NCBI RefSeq assembly: GCF_000732615.1
Contig: NZ_JPGL01000036.1
Location: 33,786 to 97,785, forward strand
Source of the DNA: Burkholderia paludis
GTDB taxonomy: Bacteria > Pseudomonadota > Gammaproteobacteria > Burkholderiales > Burkholderiaceae
DNA length: 64,000 nt
Reading direction: 5' to 3'
The notes beneath the pieces were generated by a model, which was not told the DNA's origin, searched no databases, and saw nothing but the letters and a program-made list of their open reading frames with translations. This document shows positions 8,896 to 17,677 of this stretch, one piece after another. The stretch's first letter is position 1, and each line of letters opens with the position of its first letter. Made by a program: the position numbers and the translations under genes.

Positions 8896-8938
8896 TTCAC
8901 ATTCCGGTGACACTGCGAACGCCGCGATGGCGTCCAAT
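8896..8938 (+). promoter_or_regulatory. EPS-locus promoter, copy C
   Basis: TTCACA (8896-8901), 5 nt, GTGACA (8907-8912), 20 nt, TCCAAT (8933-8938), again preceded by CACAG. It is 46 nt before the STAS gene and drives the STAS/Wzc/GT25/hydrolase unit. Confidence 0.7.
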
Positions 8939-8984
8939 GGGGGCATCCAATCCGACCGACGCTTCGTCGAACCAGGGAGGCTCC

Positions 8985-9323
8985 ATGGAACTGATCGCAA
9001 CCCACGACCCGTCCGGCACGCTGCTCGTCCGCCTGCACGAGGCGCACCTCGACGCGGGCAACGTCAAGGATTTCCGCGAGGCGATCGGCCCCTGGCTGGA
9101 GCGCCACGATCGCATCGTGTTCGACATGTCGACGCTGCGCTTCGTCGACAGCTCCGGGCTCGGCGCGCTGATCGCGTGCCAGCGCCAGGCGCATCGGCAG
9201 CGCGGCGATTTCAAGCTGTGCGCGATGTCGCGGCCGGTTCGCGCGCTGTTCGAGCTGATGCGCATGCATCGCGTGTTCAGCATCCACGAAACGCGTGAAG
9301 AAGCCGTGCGCGCGTTCGCCTGA
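8985..9323 (+). CDS. STAS-domain anti-sigma-factor antagonist
   Basis: This 112-residue SpoIIAA/RsbV-like protein has the phosphorylatable serine region intact in FVDSSGLGALI. The start at 8985 has an excellent ribosome-binding site (AGGGAGG, 4-nt spacing). In partner-switching systems the unphosphorylated form binds an anti-sigma kinase, and a PP2C phosphatase reactivates it. The matching phosphatase is at 1-1121. No separate RsbW-like kinase is visible in the window. It is the first gene of the Wzc operon and ends 16 nt before wzc, so its dose is tied to EPS export. Direct control of EPS assembly rather than of a sigma factor is possible (inference). Confidence 0.92.
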   Translation: MELIATHDPSGTLLVRLHEAHLDAGNVKDFREAIGPWLERHDRIVFDMSTLRFVDSSGLGALIACQRQAHRQRGDFKLCAMSRPVRALFELMRMHRVFSIHETREEAVRAFA

Positions 9324-9339
9324 TCCCGCGGGTGCCATC

Positions 9340-11487
9340 ATGTCCGACGTGCTTCCCGGCCCCGGCATCAAGCCGCTCGTCAGCCTGCGCGCGCATCCGC
9401 GCATCGCCGCGGGCATCGCGCTCGTCGTCGTGCTGCTCGGCATCCCGCTGGCGTGGGTCAAGGGGACGCCCCGCTATCACGCGGAATCGACCGTGCAGGT
9501 CGCGCCCCGCTTCATGAAAAACCTGAGCGAGGACCAGGAACTCGTCTTCGAATCGAATTCGCAGTACCGCCAGTTCGTTCAGCAGCAGGTGCAGACGGTG
9601 CGCCGCTACGACATCGTGCAGCGCGCGCTTGCCGCGCCGGCCGTGCGCAGGTTGTGGAGCCGCCCCGGCGAGCCGGACCGGCGCGCGATCGAACGGCTGC
9701 AGACCGCCCTCGTCGTCCAGCCGGTTCCGGACACCTACCTGATCCGCATCGCGCTCGACGGCGCGAAGCCCGCGGGCCTCGCCGACATCGTCAACGCGGT
9801 CACGCAGGCGTACCTCGACACCGCGCACGACGAACAGCTGTATGCGACGGACGAGCGCACGGCGGCGCTCAAGCGCCGCGAGGACGAACTCGTCGCGCAG
9901 ATCGCCGCGCTGGCGGCAAGCCGCGACGCGATCGCCCGCGACCTGAACCTGACGAGCTTCGCGGACAACGTGACCAATCCGTTCGACAAGCTGATCGCCG
10001 ACCAGCGTCATGCGCTCGAGGACGCGATGCAGCAACGCCTCGCCGCGGACGCCGCGCTCGAAGCGTTCCGCAAGCGCGGCGACACCGGAATCAGCGTGCG
10101 CTCGGTGCTGGAAAACGTGCTGAACGATCCGGGACTGAACAGCCTGAAATCGAACCTGTACAAGCGCGAAGGCGACCTGACGACGCAGATGTCCGGCCTG
10201 CGGCCCGACCACCCCGCGTACGCGGCCGCGCGGCAGGAGCTGGCGGAGATCGCGCAGACCGTCGATACGCAGGATGCGCACGTCGAGGCGCGGGTGCGGG
10301 CAAACGTCGAGGCGCGTCTCGCGGGCACCGCCGACCAGGCACACCAGGTGGAAAACGGCCTGGCGCGCGACCTCGCGTCGCTCGAGGCCCGCTCGGCCGA
10401 TTACGCCCGCCTGTTCCAGCAGGCGCATACGTTGACCGGCGACCTCGAACGGGCCCGCAAGGAACTCGACCAGATCCGAGACCGCACCGACTTCCTGCGC
10501 ATGGAGTCCGGCGCGCCCGGCTTCGTGCGCGGCGTCAGCAAGGCGTTGCCGGCCGTCGAGCCGTACGGCCCGGGCCGCCGGAAGATGCTGATGATGGTGC
10601 TCCTCGCGGCCGCCGCGCTAGGGTTCGTCGCCCCGCTCGCGGTCGACCTGGCCGATCGCCGGGTGCGCACGGTCAACGTCGCCCAGGTGCTGATGGGCAT
10701 TCCGCCGGCAGGCTGGCAAATCGACCGCCGCGACCTGGCCAGCCGCCTGTTCGCCGTCGACCAGGATCGCCGCCTCGCGAGCGCCCTGCTCCGGTTCAAG
10801 GCGCGCAGCGGGCAAGCGGTATTCGGTTTTTCGGGCGTCAAGCCGTCCGCCGGGACGACGACCGTGCTGCTCGGGGCGGCCGATGCGCTGCGCCAGCTCG
10901 GCTTTCGCGTGCTGATGGTCGAGGCGAACGCGTTCCGGCCCGACGCCCGCTTCGGCGGCGGGCCGGCGAGCCTGGCCGACGTGCTGGCCGGACGGGCGCC
11001 GCGCGACGCCGCGGTGGCCGCCGACGGGGCCGTTCCGGCCCACGTCCGGTTCTGCAATCCGGCCGCGACGGCGGCCGACGGCACGTCGTCCGAGGGGCTC
11101 ACGCGCCTCGATCGTCTGGCCGAATGCCTGGCGGCGTGGTCGGCCGAGTACGACTTCGTGCTGGTCGACATGCCGCCCCTGCTGGTATCGGCCGATACCG
11201 AGCTGCTGCTGTCGCGCATCGGGCACGTGCTGGTGGTGCTCGAAGCGGGGGCGACCACGCGCGGCGAGGTCGGGCGCGCGCGGCGCATGCTGCAGACGAT
11301 CGACCCGAATGCGGTCGGCTTCGTACTGAACCGCGTGCGCCCGTTCGACGGCGGCGGTTACCTGCGGGAAAACCTCGTCGAGTTCCTGACGCGCCGCAAG
11401 CACAGCGACGTGATGACGGGCCGCGCGTGGCGGCTGTGGCTCGGCCGGATGCAGCTGCTGTTGCGCAGGAAACTTCAGGCCCGCTGA
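9340..11487 (+). CDS. Wzc/GumC-type chain-length determinant with kinase-dead C-terminal domain
   Basis: 715 residues. There is a membrane helix at about 26-44 (IAAGIALVVVLLGIPLAWV), a long periplasmic helical region, and a second helix at about 412-430. The C-terminal BY-kinase-like domain keeps a Walker-B-like FVLVDMPPLL. The Walker A loop reads PSAGTTT without the conserved lysine (about residue 505), the A' motif is MVEANAFRPD instead of ending in an Asp pair, and no C-terminal tyrosine cluster is present. It should act as polysaccharide copolymerase with Wza and Wzy without autophosphorylating. It follows the STAS gene by 16 nt. The chosen ATG at 9340 precedes SDVLPGPG. Confidence 0.93.
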   Translation: MSDVLPGPGIKPLVSLRAHPRIAAGIALVVVLLGIPLAWVKGTPRYHAESTVQVAPRFMKNLSEDQELVFESNSQYRQFVQQQVQTVRRYDIVQRALAAPAVRRLWSRPGEPDRRAIERLQTALVVQPVPDTYLIRIALDGAKPAGLADIVNAVTQAYLDTAHDEQLYATDERTAALKRREDELVAQIAALAASRDAIARDLNLTSFADNVTNPFDKLIADQRHALEDAMQQRLAADAALEAFRKRGDTGISVRSVLENVLNDPGLNSLKSNLYKREGDLTTQMSGLRPDHPAYAAARQELAEIAQTVDTQDAHVEARVRANVEARLAGTADQAHQVENGLARDLASLEARSADYARLFQQAHTLTGDLERARKELDQIRDRTDFLRMESGAPGFVRGVSKALPAVEPYGPGRRKMLMMVLLAAAALGFVAPLAVDLADRRVRTVNVAQVLMGIPPAGWQIDRRDLASRLFAVDQDRRLASALLRFKARSGQAVFGFSGVKPSAGTTTVLLGAADALRQLGFRVLMVEANAFRPDARFGGGPASLADVLAGRAPRDAAVAADGAVPAHVRFCNPAATAADGTSSEGLTRLDRLAECLAAWSAEYDFVLVDMPPLLVSADTELLLSRIGHVLVVLEAGATTRGEVGRARRMLQTIDPNAVGFVLNRVRPFDGGGYLRENLVEFLTRRKHSDVMTGRAWRLWLGRMQLLLRRKLQAR

Positions 11488-11538
11488 TGCGCGCGGCGCA
11501 CCCCATTTTCCACGGGCGTTCCACGGGACGCGGACGAC

Positions 11539-12264
11539 ATGAACCTGCTGGCGAACTTCGACCGAATCTACGTCATCAACCTGCGCGCGCGCACCGATCG
11601 CCGCCGGCAGATCCTCCGCGAGCTCGAGCGGGTCGGGATGGCGCGCGACGACGCGCGCGTGCGCTTCTTCGAGGCCGTCGGCCCGGACGACCCGGGCGGC
11701 TTCCCGAGCATCGGCGCGCGGGGCTGCTACCTGAGCCACCTGGGCGTGTTGCGCGAGGCGCGCGACGCGGGGCTGCACAACGTGCTCGTGCTCGAGGACG
11801 ACGCCGTGTTCGAGCCGGCGCTGGCGCGGTGCGGCGCCGCGATGGCCGATACGCTGCGGCACCGCGCGTGGGATTTCGCCTATGTCGGCCACGTCGAGCC
11901 GGGCGACGCCGATACGCCGGGCTGGCACCGCACCGACCGGCCGCTCGTCTGCGCGCATTGCTATGCGGTCAACGGGCCGGCGCTCGAACCGCTCGTGGCC
12001 TTCCTCGAAGCCTGTCTGGCGCGCGCGCCCGGCGATCCGCTCGGCGGGCCCATGCACGTGGACGGCGCGCTGTCGATGTTCCGCGCGACCCGCCACCCGG
12101 GCCGCACCCTGCTCGCGGTGCCGTCGCTCGCGCGGCAGCGCAGCTCGCGCAGCGACATCGCGACCGGCCGCTGGTTCGACCGGGCCGGGCCGCTGCGCAC
12201 GCTGGCCGCGTACGCGCGCAGCCTCAAGGAGTGGCTGTGGCACGGCCGGCGCGCCTCGTTCTGA
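11539..12264 (+). CDS. Glycosyltransferase family 25 (LOS/beta-1,4-galactosyltransferase-like)
   Basis: 241 residues with the GT25 marks IYVINLRARTDRR (residues 10-22), GCYLSHLGVLREA and the metal-binding VLEDDAVFE. A cytoplasmic enzyme, it would transfer a hexose (often galactose in this family) to the growing lipid-linked unit. It starts 51 nt after wzc, and its 3' end overlaps the start of the hydrolase gene by 28 nt. The donor and linkage cannot be predicted. Confidence 0.9.
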   Translation: MNLLANFDRIYVINLRARTDRRRQILRELERVGMARDDARVRFFEAVGPDDPGGFPSIGARGCYLSHLGVLREARDAGLHNVLVLEDDAVFEPALARCGAAMADTLRHRAWDFAYVGHVEPGDADTPGWHRTDRPLVCAHCYAVNGPALEPLVAFLEACLARAPGDPLGGPMHVDGALSMFRATRHPGRTLLAVPSLARQRSSRSDIATGRWFDRAGPLRTLAAYARSLKEWLWHGRRASF

Positions 12265-14411
12265 GGCGGTTCTTCGGCGGCCCGGCCGCCGGTGTCGCGG
12301 TCGCGGCGCTCGTCGTCTCGTCGGCCGCGGCGCCGCCGTCCGTCCAGGCGGACGCGTGGCTGGCCGCGGGGGCGACGGTGGATACCGCGGTGCCGCGCTA
12401 CGGCGTCAACCTCGGCAGCTGGACCACCTGGGGCGCCGAGCAACTGAGCGCGCACCTCGTCAAGAATCCCGGGCTGCAGCCCGGCATCGACCGCGGCCTT
12501 CTGGTCGTCGGCGACGCGGACGGCGACGGCATCGTCGACGATGCGCCGTGGGCGGCCCGGCCGCCGGGCGCGTGGAACGGCGCGCACTTCGCGGTGCTGA
12601 CGGGGTCGAGCCGGGGTGCGTCGGGGACCGTGACCGATCCGCTTCCCGACGGCGGCGGGCGGCGCCCGCTGCGCCTCGAGCCCCGGCCGCCCGGGCTGGC
12701 GCGTGGCGACGTGATCGCACTCACGCGCGACGCCGCCGGCCCGATTCCGCTCTGGTGGTCGGCCGGGAGCGTGCGCGCGGTTGCCGACGACGGGCCGGAA
12801 CACGGCCCGGCCGCCGTGCTCGACGGCACGCGCGGCGTCGCCGCGCTGCGCCAGTATTTCGACATGCTCGGGCCGCGCGCCGGCAAGCTGCTGCCGCTCG
12901 ACGGCCGCTGGCGGATGCGCTTCCGGATTCGCGCGCTGCACGGCACGCCGACGCTGCACGCGCGCTTCGGTCGCGACCGCGCGCCGCCGCTGGTCGACCG
13001 CACCGTCGCTCCCGGCCAGGCGTGGCAATTCGTTCAGGTGGATTTTGACGGGCGCGACGCGGGGCCGGCGGGCCCCGTGACGCTGTCGCTCGAAGCCGCC
13101 GGCGGCGCGCTCGAACTGGCCCAGGTCGACGTCGAGGCGCGCGACCCCGGGGCGGGCGGCTTTCGCCGCGCGGTCGTCGATACGCTGAAGGCGCTTCACC
13201 CCGGCTATCTGCGCGACTGGCAAGGGCAGCTCGGCGACACGGCGGCGAACCGTTTCGCCGCGCCGTTCGACCGGCGACCGACGCGATACCGGCCCGGCGA
13301 CGCGGAATGGCAGTACGGATACGGCGCGGCCGAGCTGTTCGCACTGGGCGCCGCAGTGGGCGCGCGGCCGTGGCTGGTATTGCCCACCACGCTCGACGAT
13401 GCCGAGGCCGTCGAATTCGGGCGGCAGCTCGGCCGGCTCGCGCACCGGTATGCCGTCGACGAGACGGTCGTCGAATTCGGCAACGAGAACTGGAACGCGA
13501 TGTTCCGGCCGGCCGGCATCATGAATCCGGACCGCCTCGCCGAGCGCGCCGACCGCGTGTTCGCGCTGATGCGCGACGCGGCGTGGCCGGCCCGGCTGCA
13601 TCGGGTCGTGGGCGCGCAATATGCGAACCCGCGGGCGGTCGAGCGGCTCGGGACACGCTTGCACGACGCCGACGGCGTGGCCGTGGCGCCGTACTTCCTC
13701 CATCGGATGTCGGCGGCGGAGCAACCCGACGCCGTGCTCGACCGCCTGTTCGACGGCGACGACGACGCGCTTGCGGAGCTCGCCGCGCGCTTGCGGCGGT
13801 CCGGCCGGCAGATGGACGTCTACGAGGTCAATTTCCACACGACGCTCGGCGACGCGCCCGCCGCGGCGCGCGCCGCGCTGCTCGAGCGCGGCGCCGCCGG
13901 CACGGCGCTCGCGGCCCGCCTCGTCGCGGCGACGCTGGCCGGCAGCCGCCGGCAGGCCGTCTACAGCCTCGCGGGTTTCGACACGCGGCTCGCGCAGCCG
14001 GGCGCCGACGGGCTGATTCCGCTGTGGGGCATCACGCGCGATCTGGCGGGCGCCGCGCACTGGCGGCCGACCGGCGCCGCACTCGCGATGCTCAACGATG
14101 TCGCGGGCGGCGCCGTGCGCGCAACGACGTGCGCGGGCCCCGGCTGCCACGCGATTCTGGCGGCATGGTTCGACGATGCGCGGGCCGCGATCGTGTCGCG
14201 CGGCGCGCAGCCGCTGCGCGTGGCGTTGCCGTGTCACGGCAGCGCCACGCTCGCGATCCGCGTGCTGGACGATACCGCGCCGCCGCCGGTCGTGGCCCGC
14301 GAGGCCGCGCTGGCATGTCACGCCGGCAGCGCGATCGCGATGCTGCCGCCCCGGAGCCTCCTGACGATCCGGCCGGGCGACAGCGTTCCGGCCGCTCCCG
14401 CCGATCGTTGA
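12237..14411 (+). CDS. Secreted glycoside hydrolase-like protein (clan GH-A-type catalytic motif)
   Basis: 724 residues from a GTG at 12237, chosen for GGAG five nt upstream. The in-frame GTG at 12231 is an alternative. The N-terminus is a signal peptide ending near PPSVQADA. The family is unnamed to me. VVEFGNENWN (N416-E417) is the Asn-Glu acid/base pair typical of clan GH-A, and E530 in DVYEVNFHT is a candidate nucleophile at the expected distance. Ahead of this is a beta-rich region (about 120-300) that may bind carbohydrate. DADGDGIVDD at about 90 resembles a calcium loop. Its place in the EPS operon points to a periplasmic enzyme that trims or degrades the polymer during assembly, as known for other EPS loci. 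Confidence 0.85.
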   Translation: MARPARLVLRRFFGGPAAGVAVAALVVSSAAAPPSVQADAWLAAGATVDTAVPRYGVNLGSWTTWGAEQLSAHLVKNPGLQPGIDRGLLVVGDADGDGIVDDAPWAARPPGAWNGAHFAVLTGSSRGASGTVTDPLPDGGGRRPLRLEPRPPGLARGDVIALTRDAAGPIPLWWSAGSVRAVADDGPEHGPAAVLDGTRGVAALRQYFDMLGPRAGKLLPLDGRWRMRFRIRALHGTPTLHARFGRDRAPPLVDRTVAPGQAWQFVQVDFDGRDAGPAGPVTLSLEAAGGALELAQVDVEARDPGAGGFRRAVVDTLKALHPGYLRDWQGQLGDTAANRFAAPFDRRPTRYRPGDAEWQYGYGAAELFALGAAVGARPWLVLPTTLDDAEAVEFGRQLGRLAHRYAVDETVVEFGNENWNAMFRPAGIMNPDRLAERADRVFALMRDAAWPARLHRVVGAQYANPRAVERLGTRLHDADGVAVAPYFLHRMSAAEQPDAVLDRLFDGDDDALAELAARLRRSGRQMDVYEVNFHTTLGDAPAAARAALLERGAAGTALAARLVAATLAGSRRQAVYSLAGFDTRLAQPGADGLIPLWGITRDLAGAAHWRPTGAALAMLNDVAGGAVRATTCAGPGCHAILAAWFDDARAAIVSRGAQPLRVALPCHGSATLAIRVLDDTAPPPVVAREAALACHAGSAIAMLPPRSLLTIRPGDSVPAAPADR

Positions 14412-14460
14412 ACGCGCCGCCGGCCCGGCGCCGGCGCTGCGATGGAATGCCTTCCGACCG

Positions 14461-14477
14461 CGGGCAGCGCTTGCCCG
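14461..14477. terminator. Possible hairpin between convergent operons
   Basis: CGGGCA-GCGCT-TGCCCG lies in the 89-nt gap between the convergent hydrolase and wzy genes. There is no clear T-run, so it is a weak call. Confidence 0.3.
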
Positions 14478-14500
14478 CCCGCTACCCGTGCCGACCCGCC

Positions 14501-15904
14501 CTAGGCGATGACGTCCCTGAACGGCATCGCGCGCGGCGGGGTCGGCCCGGCGGCCGGCTGAGACGGCCGGACGGCGACGGTGTCCGGCGCCTGCAGATAG
14601 CCTTCCGCCCAGCCGACGATGAAGAAGAACAGCGGCATCGCGGCCTCGCCGAGATAGACCGTGCCGAGCGAGATGGCCACCGCGATCAGGATGCCGAGGA
14701 ACGTGAACGCCAGGGAATTCGGCGGCACCCGCGCGCCGGTGCCGGCGCCGTGCGCCGCGCGGCTCACGTCGGCCAGGCCGAAGCGCAGCAGGCGGGCTGA
14801 CATCCACACGATCACGAACGCCAGCAGCCCGGTTCCGACGAGACCGTGCATCAGCGACAGCAGCAGGTAGTAGTTGTCGATCGACGGCATGCCCGGCACT
14901 TTCGGCCACGTGTTGCGTCCCCAGCCGAGCGCGGCGTGGTCCATCGCGATCGACAGGTAGCGGTCGAACAGCTCCTTGCGGTACATCGCCGATTCCTGCG
15001 ACAGGGTCATCGCCTGCCCCGGCTTGACGTCGAGATAGGCGTTCAGCCCGATCCAGACGGCCGCGCCGCCCGCGACGAGCAGCATGCCGACCCATGCGAG
15101 CACCTGTTTCGGCTGCTTCGCGCGCCCGATCGCGGCGAGCAGCGCACCCGCCGCCGCGCCGAGCCAGGGGCCGCGCGCCAGCGTCATCAGCACGCCCGCC
15201 GCGAGGATCAGCGTGATCAGGCGCGCCTTGCCGATCCGCAGGCCCGGCCAGCGCCTGAAACGCGGCTCCCAGTGCCCGCCCAGCTCGAGCCAGCGCTGGA
15301 GCCGGAAGCCGATCACCAGTCCGACGCCGGCGAGGATCGCATGGCTGAACGGTCCCGCCGTGCGCGCGACGCCGTAGCGGAACGTCGTGACCCAGCCGAG
15401 CCCCTGCCCGGGAAAGAACAGGCCGGGAATCGCATGAAACAGGTTCACGCCGAAGCGGAATTCCCAGACGTTCACGATCGTGACGCAAGCCAGCAGGCCG
15501 ACGATGCGGCGCGCGACGGCGACGTGCAGGCGCTCGCCCGGAATCACCCGGCGGGCGACGAAGTAAGGCAGCGCGGCCGACGTCAGCATGACGAACGTGA
15601 GGTTCTGGGCCTCCTTGTAGCCGGCGTTCTGGTATTCGGAGCAGGCAACGGCCGCCACGAGCGCCGCGATCGCCAGGTCGGCCACGCTCGGTCGCCAGTT
15701 GCGCAGCGACCGGGGCAGCGCGACGCAGGCGATCGCGACGATCGCGAGCTGGTTGAAATTCGGCGTCGTCGACACGGTCGCGTGGAACGTGCTCGGGATC
15801 AGCAGCAGCACCGGCAGATAGACGCCGACGAGCGCCGCCCCCGGCGTGCGGCGCACGGCCACGACGAATGCGGCAATCAGGGCGGTAAAGACGATCAGGG
15901 TCAT
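14501..15904 (-). CDS. Wzy-type polysaccharide polymerase (O-antigen ligase/polymerase family)
   Basis: 467 residues and about a dozen hydrophobic segments. It starts directly in a helix (MTLIVFTALIAAFVVAV) and has a periplasmic loop with RGPWLGAAAGALLAA and the large loop around LSQESAMYRKELFDRYL and ALGWGRNTWP, as in Wzy/WaaL proteins. It polymerises the lipid-linked repeat units in the periplasm under control of the copolymerase. It is the only late EPS gene on the minus strand. It points toward the hydrolase gene and diverges from wzx. The shared promoter element is not found on its side, so its expression is probably separate. Confidence 0.9.
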   Translation of the reverse strand: MTLIVFTALIAAFVVAVRRTPGAALVGVYLPVLLLIPSTFHATVSTTPNFNQLAIVAIACVALPRSLRNWRPSVADLAIAALVAAVACSEYQNAGYKEAQNLTFVMLTSAALPYFVARRVIPGERLHVAVARRIVGLLACVTIVNVWEFRFGVNLFHAIPGLFFPGQGLGWVTTFRYGVARTAGPFSHAILAGVGLVIGFRLQRWLELGGHWEPRFRRWPGLRIGKARLITLILAAGVLMTLARGPWLGAAAGALLAAIGRAKQPKQVLAWVGMLLVAGGAAVWIGLNAYLDVKPGQAMTLSQESAMYRKELFDRYLSIAMDHAALGWGRNTWPKVPGMPSIDNYYLLLSLMHGLVGTGLLAFVIVWMSARLLRFGLADVSRAAHGAGTGARVPPNSLAFTFLGILIAVAISLGTVYLGEAAMPLFFFIVGWAEGYLQAPDTVAVRPSQPAAGPTPPRAMPFRDVIA

Positions 15905-15985
15905 GGAACGGCGCACGGCAGGATCGGCGACACGGGCACCAGTATCGCCAAATCGCCGCGCGCCGGCGCATCGCCGCGCCGAGAA

Positions 15986-16028
15986 TTCACAATGCGGCCA
16001 CAGTCTCGCGCCGGGCCGGCGGTTCAAT
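15986..16028 (+). promoter_or_regulatory. EPS-locus promoter, copy E
   Basis: TTCACA (15986-15991), 5 nt, GCCACA (15997-16002), 20 nt, TTCAAT (16023-16028). It lies in the wzy-wzx divergent gap and points to wzx, whose ATG is 30 nt downstream. It is the least conserved copy in the second half-site. Confidence 0.62.
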
Positions 16029-16057
16029 ACGCACATCGAACCGCGAGATCCCACGTC

Positions 16058-17677
16058 ATGAGCGCCTCCCACTCCAGCCCCGCCGACGCCCGCGACCCGG
16101 CGCTGACCCACGACATGCTGTTCGTCGTGTTCGGCAAGCTGCTCTACCTCGCCGTGCGGCTCGCGATTCCGCCGCTCGTGCTCGCGCACGTCGGACTCGC
16201 GGAGTACGGCTTGTGGACGACCTGCTTCATCCTGGTCAGCTACATCGGCATGTCGGCGTCGGGCTTCGCCGTCGTCTACGTCCGCTTCGTCGCCCAGTAT
16301 CACGCGCAGGGCGACGTACCGGCGATCTCGCGCCTGCTGTCGACCGGCATCCTCACGATGGGCGCGGCCGCGGCCGTGCTGCTCGGCGCGCTGTGGCTCG
16401 GCATGCCGCATCTGCTGGCGCTCTTCAAGGTCGCGCCGGACGCACGGCCGACGGCGGCGTGGCTGTGGCTCGGCGCATGCGCGGTCTTCCTGCTCGACGC
16501 GAGCGTCGGCGCGTTCAGCTACGTCCTGCACGGCCTGCAGCGCATTCGCCGCGAACAGCAGATCTGGATCGCGGCCTATGTGCTCGAGACCGTGTGCATC
16601 GCGCTGTTCCTGCGGGCCGGCATGGGCGTCTACGGCCTGCTGGCCGCGTTCGGCGTGCGCTATGTCTTTTCGATCGCGGCCGCGGCGATCGTCGTGCGAA
16701 TCGAGCTGCCCGCCCTGCGGATCGGCCCGCGTGCGTTCGATCGCCGTTGCCTGCGCATCTTTTTCGGGTTCGGCACGGGCGTGCAGATCGGCGGGCTGAT
16801 CAGCACGTTCCTGCAGTCGGCCGACCGCGTGATCGCGGGGCTGGCGATGGGGCCCGCGGCGGCGGCGATCATGGATCTCGCGGGCAAGCTGCCGGCGACC
16901 GGCGCGTCGCTCGCGTCGTCCGTCAGCATGGTGGCGTTGCCGGCCGCCGCGCGGCAAGGCGCGCTCGGCGCGGACCGGTCGCTGCTCGGCGTGTACGAGC
17001 GCTCCGTCCGGATGACCGCATGGCTGTCGGCCCTGGTGCTGCCGCCGCTGGCGTGCCTGTCGCCGCTCGTCGTCGCCGCGTGGCTCGGGCCGCGCGCCGA
17101 TGCGCCGGCGCTCGCCGCGATCCTCACCTGCGTCGCGCTGTACACGCACCTGCACGTGCTGACCGGCCCCGCGTCGTCGGTGTATCGCGGCCTGGGCAAG
17201 CTGTCCAACGAGTATGTCTATCACGCGCTGCGGCTGACCGGCCTCGCGCTCGGGCCGGTGGCGCTGGCGCTCACCGTGCCGGTCTCGCCGGTGCTGCTCG
17301 CCCGCGCGCTGGCGGTATCCGGCATGTCCGCGGCCGCGATCTACCTGTTCGTCAGCCACCGGCGGCTCACCGGCGAAGTCCGCGGCATGATCCGCCTGTA
17401 TGCGTTGCCGTACGCCCTGCCCTACGTTGCGGCCGGCGGCATCGCGGCACTCGCGCGGCTCTGGCCGCTGGCGGCGCAGCCGGGCCGGTTCGCCGCGCTC
17501 GCGCACCTCGTGCCGGCCGGGCTGCTCTACCTGCCGGCCGCCTGCGCGATCGCGTGGCGCTGGATCCTCTGTCCCGCGCAACGCGCGGCCTGCACGGCCC
17601 GCCTGCGTCCGTTGCTCGGCCGCATGGGCGGCCGGTGGCGCCCGACCCGCCCGCTTTCGGAGACCGCTCATGACTGA
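16058..17677 (+). CDS. Wzx-type lipid-linked oligosaccharide flippase (polysaccharide biosynthesis/MATE-like)
   Basis: 539 residues with about 12-14 membrane helices. The N-terminal part (MLFVVFGKLLYLAVRLAIPP, then GLAEYGLWTTCFILVSYI) is typical of PST-family flippases. It moves undecaprenyl-diphosphate-linked repeat units across the inner membrane for Wzy. It is the first gene of the unit behind promoter copy E and overlaps the Wza gene by 8 nt. Confidence 0.92.
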   Translation: MSASHSSPADARDPALTHDMLFVVFGKLLYLAVRLAIPPLVLAHVGLAEYGLWTTCFILVSYIGMSASGFAVVYVRFVAQYHAQGDVPAISRLLSTGILTMGAAAAVLLGALWLGMPHLLALFKVAPDARPTAAWLWLGACAVFLLDASVGAFSYVLHGLQRIRREQQIWIAAYVLETVCIALFLRAGMGVYGLLAAFGVRYVFSIAAAAIVVRIELPALRIGPRAFDRRCLRIFFGFGTGVQIGGLISTFLQSADRVIAGLAMGPAAAAIMDLAGKLPATGASLASSVSMVALPAAARQGALGADRSLLGVYERSVRMTAWLSALVLPPLACLSPLVVAAWLGPRADAPALAAILTCVALYTHLHVLTGPASSVYRGLGKLSNEYVYHALRLTGLALGPVALALTVPVSPVLLARALAVSGMSAAAIYLFVSHRRLTGEVRGMIRLYALPYALPYVAAGGIAALARLWPLAAQPGRFAALAHLVPAGLLYLPAACAIAWRWILCPAQRAACTARLRPLLGRMGGRWRPTRPLSETAHD

